The translations under genes and the position numbers were made by a program. 64,000 nt of DNA from Desulfobulbaceae bacterium. Lineage in GTDB: Bacteria > Desulfobacterota > Desulfobulbia > Desulfobulbales > Desulfobulbaceae. Shown here one piece after another: positions 58,651 through 64,000 of this stretch; position 1 is the first letter of the stretch; each line of letters opens with the position of its first letter. Under the pieces are notes generated by a model. That model saw nothing but the letters and a program-made list of their open reading frames with translations. It was not told the origin of the DNA and did no database searches. The DNA is taken from NCBI GenBank assembly GCA_015489765.1, contig WFZC01000198.1, forward strand, positions 21,076 through 85,075. Direction: 5' to 3'.

Positions 58651-60414
58651 TCAGAAGACTCCTTTCACCTTGCCGGTTTCCACATCGACGTCAATGCGGC
58701 GATAGGCCGGATCAGAGGCCGTACCCGGCATCAGGCTGATGGCGCCTGCCACTGGCACGACAAAGCCCGCTCCCTTATAGGTGAGGATGTCGCGGATGGG
58801 CAGGGTCCAGCCCTTGGGCACTCCTTTCAGTTTGGGATCGTGGGAAAGGGAGAGGTGGGTCTTCACCATGCAGGTGGTCATCTCTTTCATCTCCGGATCG
58901 GCCTCGATGCGTTTGAGCTTGGCAGCCGCCTCGGGTGAGTAACTGACACCGTCGCCGCCATACACCTCTTTGACAATCAGTTCAATACGCTTGGAGAGAG
59001 GAGTGTCCAGGTCGTAGAGAAATTTGAAATCGTTGGGTTCTTCACAGGCGTCGGCAACAGCGTCGGCAAATTCAAGGGCCCCTTCACCGCCATGCTCCCA
59101 GTGCCGTGACAGGGCGACTCTGGCCCCGGCTGCTTCAGACAGACGCCGAACAGCGGCGATTTCGTTATCCGTGTCGGTATAGAAGGCGTTGATGCAGACA
59201 ACCGGGTTGATGCCGGCCTTCTTGACGGTCTCGATGTGGTGGATAAGGTTGGCGCATCCCTTTTCAACCCATTCCACATTTTCACCTTCATATTCCTTGG
59301 GCATGGGTTTGCCGGGCACGGGAATCGGGGCGCCGCCGTGACATTTGAGCGCCCGGATGGTGGCGACCACTACCGCACAGTTTGGTTTCAGGCCGGAATA
59401 GCGGCATTTGAGGTTCCAGAATTTTTCAAAGCCGATGTCAGCGCCAAATCCGGATTCGGTTACGTTGTAATCCGCCAGTTTCAGGGCGACCCGGTCGGCA
59501 ATGACCGAGGACTGGCCGATGGCGATATTGGCAAAGGGGCCGGCATGGACAATCACCGGCTGTCCCTCCAGGGTTTGCATCAGGTTGGGGTTGATGGCAT
59601 CAACCATCCAGGCCGTCATGGCGCCGTCCACCTCGAGATCAGCCGTTGTGATCGGCCGGTCCTGCTTGTCGTAGGCCACAACAATCCTGCCGATACGTTC
59701 CCGCATGTCTTTCAAGTCCTTGGCAATGGAGAGAATGGCCATTATTTCCGAAGAAACCGCAATGTTAAAGCCGGACTGCATGGTCATGCCGTCCATCTTG
59801 CCGCCTATGCCCATGGTAATGTTGCGCAGGGCCTGGGCGCAGAAATCCATGATCCACCTGAACTCAACCTTCTTGGGATGGATGTCCAGTCGTTTCAGGT
59901 TGCGCATGGCCAACTGTTCGTCAGTATAGTTGCACTCATGCTGCATGCGGGCGGAAAGGGCAACCATGCCCAGGTTATGGGCATTCATGATGGCGTTGAT
60001 ATCACCGGTCATGCCCAGGGAAAAGGGTGTCAGGGGGATACACTGGGCCAGGCCGCCGCCCGCGGCAGAGCCCTTGATATTCATGGTCGGTCCGCCGGAG
60101 GGCTGCCGGATGGCGCCGACAACCGACTTGCCGCGTTTTCCCAGGCCCTGGACAAGCCCCATGGCACAGGTGGATTTTCCTTCACCAAGCGGCGTAGGAG
60201 AGATGGCGGTAACATCAATGTATTTTCCGTCCGGTTTGTCCTTTAACCGGTCAAGAATCTTACGGTAATCCAGTTTTGCCAGATAATGGCCATGGGGAAG
60301 CAGTTCTTCTTTTTCCAGGCCGAGCTGTTCGCCCAGTTCATAGACTGTTTTCATCCGGCTTTCAGCTTCTTCTGCAATTTCCCAGTCCGCGTGCTTGGTG
60401 GGATCCAAAACCAT
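58651..60414 (-). CDS. fhs: Formate--tetrahydrofolate ligase
   Basis: [56 protein letters not shown]. Start at [17 protein letters not shown]. Confidence 0.95.
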   Translation of the reverse strand: MVLDPTKHADWEIAEEAESRMKTVYELGEQLGLEKEELLPHGHYLAKLDYRKILDRLKDKPDGKYIDVTAISPTPLGEGKSTCAMGLVQGLGKRGKSVVGAIRQPSGGPTMNIKGSAAGGGLAQCIPLTPFSLGMTGDINAIMNAHNLGMVALSARMQHECNYTDEQLAMRNLKRLDIHPKKVEFRWIMDFCAQALRNITMGIGGKMDGMTMQSGFNIAVSSEIMAILSIAKDLKDMRERIGRIVVAYDKQDRPITTADLEVDGAMTAWMVDAINPNLMQTLEGQPVIVHAGPFANIAIGQSSVIADRVALKLADYNVTESGFGADIGFEKFWNLKCRYSGLKPNCAVVVATIRALKCHGGAPIPVPGKPMPKEYEGENVEWVEKGCANLIHHIETVKKAGINPVVCINAFYTDTDNEIAAVRRLSEAAGARVALSRHWEHGGEGALEFADAVADACEEPNDFKFLYDLDTPLSKRIELIVKEVYGGDGVSYSPEAAAKLKRIEADPEMKEMTTCMVKTHLSLSHDPKLKGVPKGWTLPIRDILTYKGAGFVVPVAGAISLMPGTASDPAYRRIDVDVETGKVKGVF

Positions 60415-60760
60415 AGGGTCCTCCTTTACGTAGTAAGGTGAGTGGGGGGTAGAGTATGAGACAGCCCAGGAAGACTCCTGTGCTAAAAACGACGATAATC
60501 CCAAAAAATTAGCAGGTTTGAGGAAAGATGTCAATAAAGAGCGCCTGTAAAATCACGATGCGATCTGGTAACCTGCTGAAAAATATATTGGAAAATGTTC
60601 TTTGAGCCTGCTGGTTCCTGGGAAAATGATTTTCCATTTCCGGCTGCTTTCCCGGCAATATTCAGACATCAGCCAAGGCACATATTTTCGCATACCTTTT
60701 CATGCCCTGGATGTGGTGGATGAACCGAAATTCCTTGTCGTCGGGTTGTTCCTGGAATCC

Positions 60761-61693
60761 TCAGTGAAAAATATCAGGGAAGCGGGTTTTGAACTCTTCC
60801 TGCAAGGGGATCATTACTTCGCGCATGGATGGTTCGGCTGCCTTGGTTGTCCGAAGGTTGAAAATATGGCGCCACTCCGCCAGGTTGGCGTAAACGATCA
60901 GTTCTGTTTTGCAGGAGTTGGGCAGGACGGTCCTGGCCGCCTGCGGGCTGGAAGTCTCAAGGAGCTGCAGATACATCTTTTCCGTGTCCAGCATGGCCCG
61001 GTGCCAGATGGCGTATTCCGGACTGTCTTCCTCAAAAAACATGGGCTTGATAAAGGTGACCTCATTGCCGAATTTATCGTCACTGTAACGGCAGTACCGC
61101 TGGCTTTCCTGGAGAAAGGAACAGGGACGATGGCGTACGATTTCGTGGGTAATGGCCCGGTTGACGATAAATTTGACTCCGATATGGCGATGTTTGGCCC
61201 GTTGTTCCGGAGGCAACCGGTCAACATCTGCCAGTTCCATTTTTGTTACCGAAATTGTCGGGTCGTCCTTCAGTCCGTTTTCCGGCAGGATGGTACTGAA
61301 AAAATAGGGATGACGACGATTGAGGTAACTGCACATGGCCCGGACCATCGCACAGTCCGGGTGGAACATGAGCATTTCGCGGAAGGCCCGGACACTGCCG
61401 GTAACAAGCAAGTCATCTCCCTGGCGGTCAATATGCAGGTATTTTGGCTGGGTGAGGAACAGGTCGATTACCTTCTGCTGATCGCTGCAAAGCACCTGCA
61501 AGGTAACGACCCCCATTTCCAGGACCGAGTTATGCCCATGTTCCGCCATTTTGGTGACAAAGGGAAGGGCGGAGTCGCGATCGATCTTGTCCTCGCTCTT
61601 GTAACAGATGCGGCCACAGAATTCGATACGAACAGCCAGGCTTTCATGGTCAAGATGGTCCAGCACTTCAAACGAGGGCGGTACTATGTGCAT
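60761..61693 (-). CDS. thyX: FAD-dependent thymidylate synthase
   Basis: EIVRHRPCSFLQESQRY = ThyX signature RHRxxSxxxxSxRY; EHGHNSVLEM. Confidence 0.92.
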   Translation of the reverse strand: MHIVPPSFEVLDHLDHESLAVRIEFCGRICYKSEDKIDRDSALPFVTKMAEHGHNSVLEMGVVTLQVLCSDQQKVIDLFLTQPKYLHIDRQGDDLLVTGSVRAFREMLMFHPDCAMVRAMCSYLNRRHPYFFSTILPENGLKDDPTISVTKMELADVDRLPPEQRAKHRHIGVKFIVNRAITHEIVRHRPCSFLQESQRYCRYSDDKFGNEVTFIKPMFFEEDSPEYAIWHRAMLDTEKMYLQLLETSSPQAARTVLPNSCKTELIVYANLAEWRHIFNLRTTKAAEPSMREVMIPLQEEFKTRFPDIFH

Positions 61694-61798
61694 CGTTCTT
61701 TCCCTTTGGTCGTATTTTTTCGGGTGGATGCTGCGTTGGCAACCGGAATGGGGGACTGTTTATTCCGGGTAGTTTTGCGTTCTCCTGCTTTTGCCTTC

Positions 61799-62986
61799 CT
61801 ATTCGTCTTCTTTCCAGAAGGGTGATAATTTGCGCAGGTTGGCGATAATGGCTGGCATCTTGTCCAGGACCAGGTCCACCTCTTCTTCGGTGTTGTAAAT
61901 GGAAAGACTGAAGCGGATGGAGCCGTGGGCCGCTGTAAACGGCACTCCCATGGCCCGCATGACATGAGATGGTTCAAGGGAGCCGGAAGTACAGGCCGAT
62001 CCCGAAGAGGCGCAGATGTTATACCGATCCATGTGCAGGAGTATGGCCTCGCCTTCGACAAATTCAAAACTGATGTTGCTGGTATTGGGAAGACGTTTTT
62101 CCGGATGTCCGTTAAGCATGGATTTAGGAATGGTGGAAAGCAGTCCTTTTTCCAGTTTATCGCGCAGGGCCTTGACCCTGGTATTTTCATCCTCCATGGA
62201 TTGGCCGGCCAGTTCACAGGCACGGCCAAGGCCGATAATTGAGGCCACATTTTCCGTGCCGCCCCGTCGTCCCCGTTCCTGATGACCACCGTTGAGAAAG
62301 GGGACAAACGGGGTGCCCTTGCGGACATAGAGGACTCCCACTCCCTTGGGCGCATGCAGTTTGTGGCCCGAGAGGGAAAGAAAATCAATATTGTTTTCCC
62401 GCATATTTATGGGGATTTTACCCACGGCCTGGACCGCGTCGGTGTGAAAGAGAATACCCCGTTCCCGGGCCATGGCCGCCATTTCTTCAACGGGAAATAT
62501 GACCCCGGTTTCATTGTTTGCCCACATGATCGAAATAATGGCCGTGTCATCGGAAAGCGCCTTTTTGTAACTGTCCATATCCAAAAGGCCGTCGGCGTCG
62601 ACCATGAGCCTGGTCACTCGATGTTTATGACCGGTGAGCTGGGTCAAACTTTCGCACAGATTTTTCACCGCCGGGTGTTCCACTCTCGTGGTAATAACGT
62701 GCCTGTTCTCCGGGTAGGTCTGCAGGGCAGAGAGAATGGCGGTTGAATCACTTTCCGTGCCGCAGCTGGTGAAGACAATCTCTTCGGGGTCGGCCCCGAG
62801 AAGATCCGCCACCTGGGCCCGGGCCTGTTCAATGGCCCGGCCGACCATGCCGCCGAATGTGTGCATTGATGAGGGGTTGCCGTAACAATCGGTCAGAAAC
62901 GGCATCATGGCATCAACCACCTCGGGCGCAATGCGGGTGGTTGCATTGTTATCCATGTAGATGACCTTGTCACTTCCGCAGTTCAT
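61799..62986 (-). CDS. nifS: Cysteine desulfurase
   Basis: IYMDNNATTRIAPEVVDAM, FTSCGTESDSTAI, SLSGHKLHAPKGVGVLYVRKG, SSGSACTSGSLEPSHVMRAM. Confidence 0.94.
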   Translation of the reverse strand: MNCGSDKVIYMDNNATTRIAPEVVDAMMPFLTDCYGNPSSMHTFGGMVGRAIEQARAQVADLLGADPEEIVFTSCGTESDSTAILSALQTYPENRHVITTRVEHPAVKNLCESLTQLTGHKHRVTRLMVDADGLLDMDSYKKALSDDTAIISIMWANNETGVIFPVEEMAAMARERGILFHTDAVQAVGKIPINMRENNIDFLSLSGHKLHAPKGVGVLYVRKGTPFVPFLNGGHQERGRRGGTENVASIIGLGRACELAGQSMEDENTRVKALRDKLEKGLLSTIPKSMLNGHPEKRLPNTSNISFEFVEGEAILLHMDRYNICASSGSACTSGSLEPSHVMRAMGVPFTAAHGSIRFSLSIYNTEEEVDLVLDKMPAIIANLRKLSPFWKEDE

Positions 62987-63822
62987 TATTTATCCTCCTC
63001 AACAATCAGGGTATCGACGACCTGCTCACGCAGTTTCTTTTCCACATATTCTTTCAGGGTCGTCCGGGAGGATTGGCAGCCGGAACAGGCGCCGCGCAGG
63101 GAGACGGTAACAAAATCCCCGTCCACGTCCACAAGTTCGATATCTCCTCCGTCTTTTTTCAGGGTAGGCTTGATCTCCCGTTCCAGGACCTGCTCTATTT
63201 TTTTAATCTTCTGCAGGGTGGTCATACGCTGGTCTTTATGGGGTTTGGTTTTTTCAGCGGCAATGCCTTCAACGGTCTGTTGCAGGATTTCACGCAGCCG
63301 GTCTTCACATTTTCCACAGCCGCCGCCTGCCTTGGTAAAGTTGGTGATCTCTTCAACCGAGCGCAGGTCGGATTCCTTGATGGCACGAATAATTTCAAGG
63401 TCGGTCACCCCAAAGCATTCACAGACGACCTCACCTTCGGCCATGGGCAGGATGACCCCCTTGTAATCGGCAATGGCGGCTTCCAGGGCCTCGCGCCCCA
63501 TGACCGAACAGTGCATTTTTTCCTTGGGCAGGCCGCCCAAGGCCTCGGCAATATCTTCATTGGTGATTTTTGAGGCCTCTTCAATGGACATGCCCTTGAT
63601 GATTTCGGTCAGCACCGAGGATGAGGCAATGGCCGAGGCACAGCCAAATGTCTTGAATTTGGCATCGGTGATGATACCGTTGTCGTCAACCTTGATGGTC
63701 AGTTTCAGTGCGTCTCCGCAGGAGAGAGAACCGACATCACCCGTACCGCTGGGATTTTCCAGCTCCCCGACATTTTGCGGGTTCATGAAATGCTGTTGAA
63801 CTTTATCCGTATATTCCCACAT
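62986..63822 (-). CDS. nifU: Fe-S cluster assembly protein NifU (IscU + [2Fe-2S] + C-terminal NifU domains)
   Basis: MWEYTDKVQQHFMNPQNVGELENPSGTGDVGSLSCGDALKL; CECFGVTDLEI...GGGCGKCEDRL; LKKDGGDIELVDVDGDFVTVSLRGACSGCQSS. Confidence 0.94.
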   Translation of the reverse strand: MWEYTDKVQQHFMNPQNVGELENPSGTGDVGSLSCGDALKLTIKVDDNGIITDAKFKTFGCASAIASSSVLTEIIKGMSIEEASKITNEDIAEALGGLPKEKMHCSVMGREALEAAIADYKGVILPMAEGEVVCECFGVTDLEIIRAIKESDLRSVEEITNFTKAGGGCGKCEDRLREILQQTVEGIAAEKTKPHKDQRMTTLQKIKKIEQVLEREIKPTLKKDGGDIELVDVDGDFVTVSLRGACSGCQSSRTTLKEYVEKKLREQVVDTLIVEEDK

Positions 63823-63891
63823 GGTAGTTCCTTGATTGTGTTGTTGATCAATCCGGGAGAAAAAACTCTGTATTTCTCCCCGTTCTCTAAT

Positions 63892-64000
63892 TGATGGCGT
63901 CGTAAAAACTTCGATCTACTGCGTCGTGTGTCCTGTGGCGATTCTCGACATACTACAGGTATAGCCAAGACCCGCCACGGAACACTACTTCTTGTATACC
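63892..64000. repeat. Interspersed intergenic repeat, family A copy 2 (runs to window edge)
   Basis: tgatggcgtcgtaaaaacttcgatctactgcgtcgtgtgtcctgtggcgatt matches 17428-17541; hairpin ctgtggcg/cgccacgg. Confidence 0.85.

Noticed and set aside
59236-60246. 336 aa plus-strand ORF antisense to fhs
   Set aside because: Antisense to a clear Fhs coding frame; shadow ORF.
60602-61825. 407 aa plus-strand ORF antisense to thyX
   Set aside because: ThyX signature on the opposite strand is decisive; shadow ORF.
1-64000. CRISPR arrays, tRNA, rRNA genes, transposases
   Set aside because: No regularly spaced direct repeats, no recognisable tRNA/rRNA signatures and no transposase or integrase motifs were seen on reading; an Infernal/tRNAscan run would be needed to be sure.

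Overview
The window reads as a bacterial chromosome segment. Gene content and sequence style suggest a Desulfobulbales-like deltaproteobacterium (inference only). Main blocks: (1) 1-109 and 130-966 on the minus strand, a partial GT4 glycosyltransferase and a PHP/amidohydrolase-like protein. (2) About 1.48-29.5 kb on the plus strand, a large exopolysaccharide cluster: AsnB-type amidotransferase, MBOAT + AlgJ/X-like acetylation pair, methyltransferase, several GT2s, a spermidine-synthase-like membrane protein, a HAD-like protein, membrane glycosyltransferase-like proteins, a BNR/propeller-like secreted protein, two SGNH hydrolases (one with a poly-Gly + CFI-box C-terminus), a hexapeptide acyltransferase, two flippase-like proteins (one fused to a TolB-like propeller) and a WbaP/WcaJ-type phosphoglycosyltransferase. 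(3) 29.5-43.9 kb, mixed genes: CooC-like ATPase, BI-1, Mn-dependent pyrophosphatase, a metallophosphatase/tetraheme cytochrome gene, RarA, PilZ, aldehyde dehydrogenase, FolE2, HslR-like S4 protein, stand-alone IMP cyclohydrolase, PurN, PyrR and a histidine kinase. (4) 44-58.4 kb, an LPS/core-like locus (GT4, U32 peptidase, MsbA, O-antigen ligase, GT2/GT4/GT9, WaaE-like GT2), then a PilB/GspE ATPase with a C-terminal cNMP-binding-like domain. (5) 58.6-63.8 kb on the minus strand: Fhs, ThyX, NifS, NifU. The most striking observation is the minus-strand gene at 34009-35635. It has an in-frame TGA exactly where the family motif ELEPCGC carries its last Cys, followed by a bacterial SECIS-like hairpin with a GGUCU loop 18 nt after the UGA. 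This suggests an unannotated selenoprotein that an ORF caller splits. The same gene has an apparent +1 frameshift in a G4 run near its 3' end. Two interspersed intergenic repeat families are also visible.
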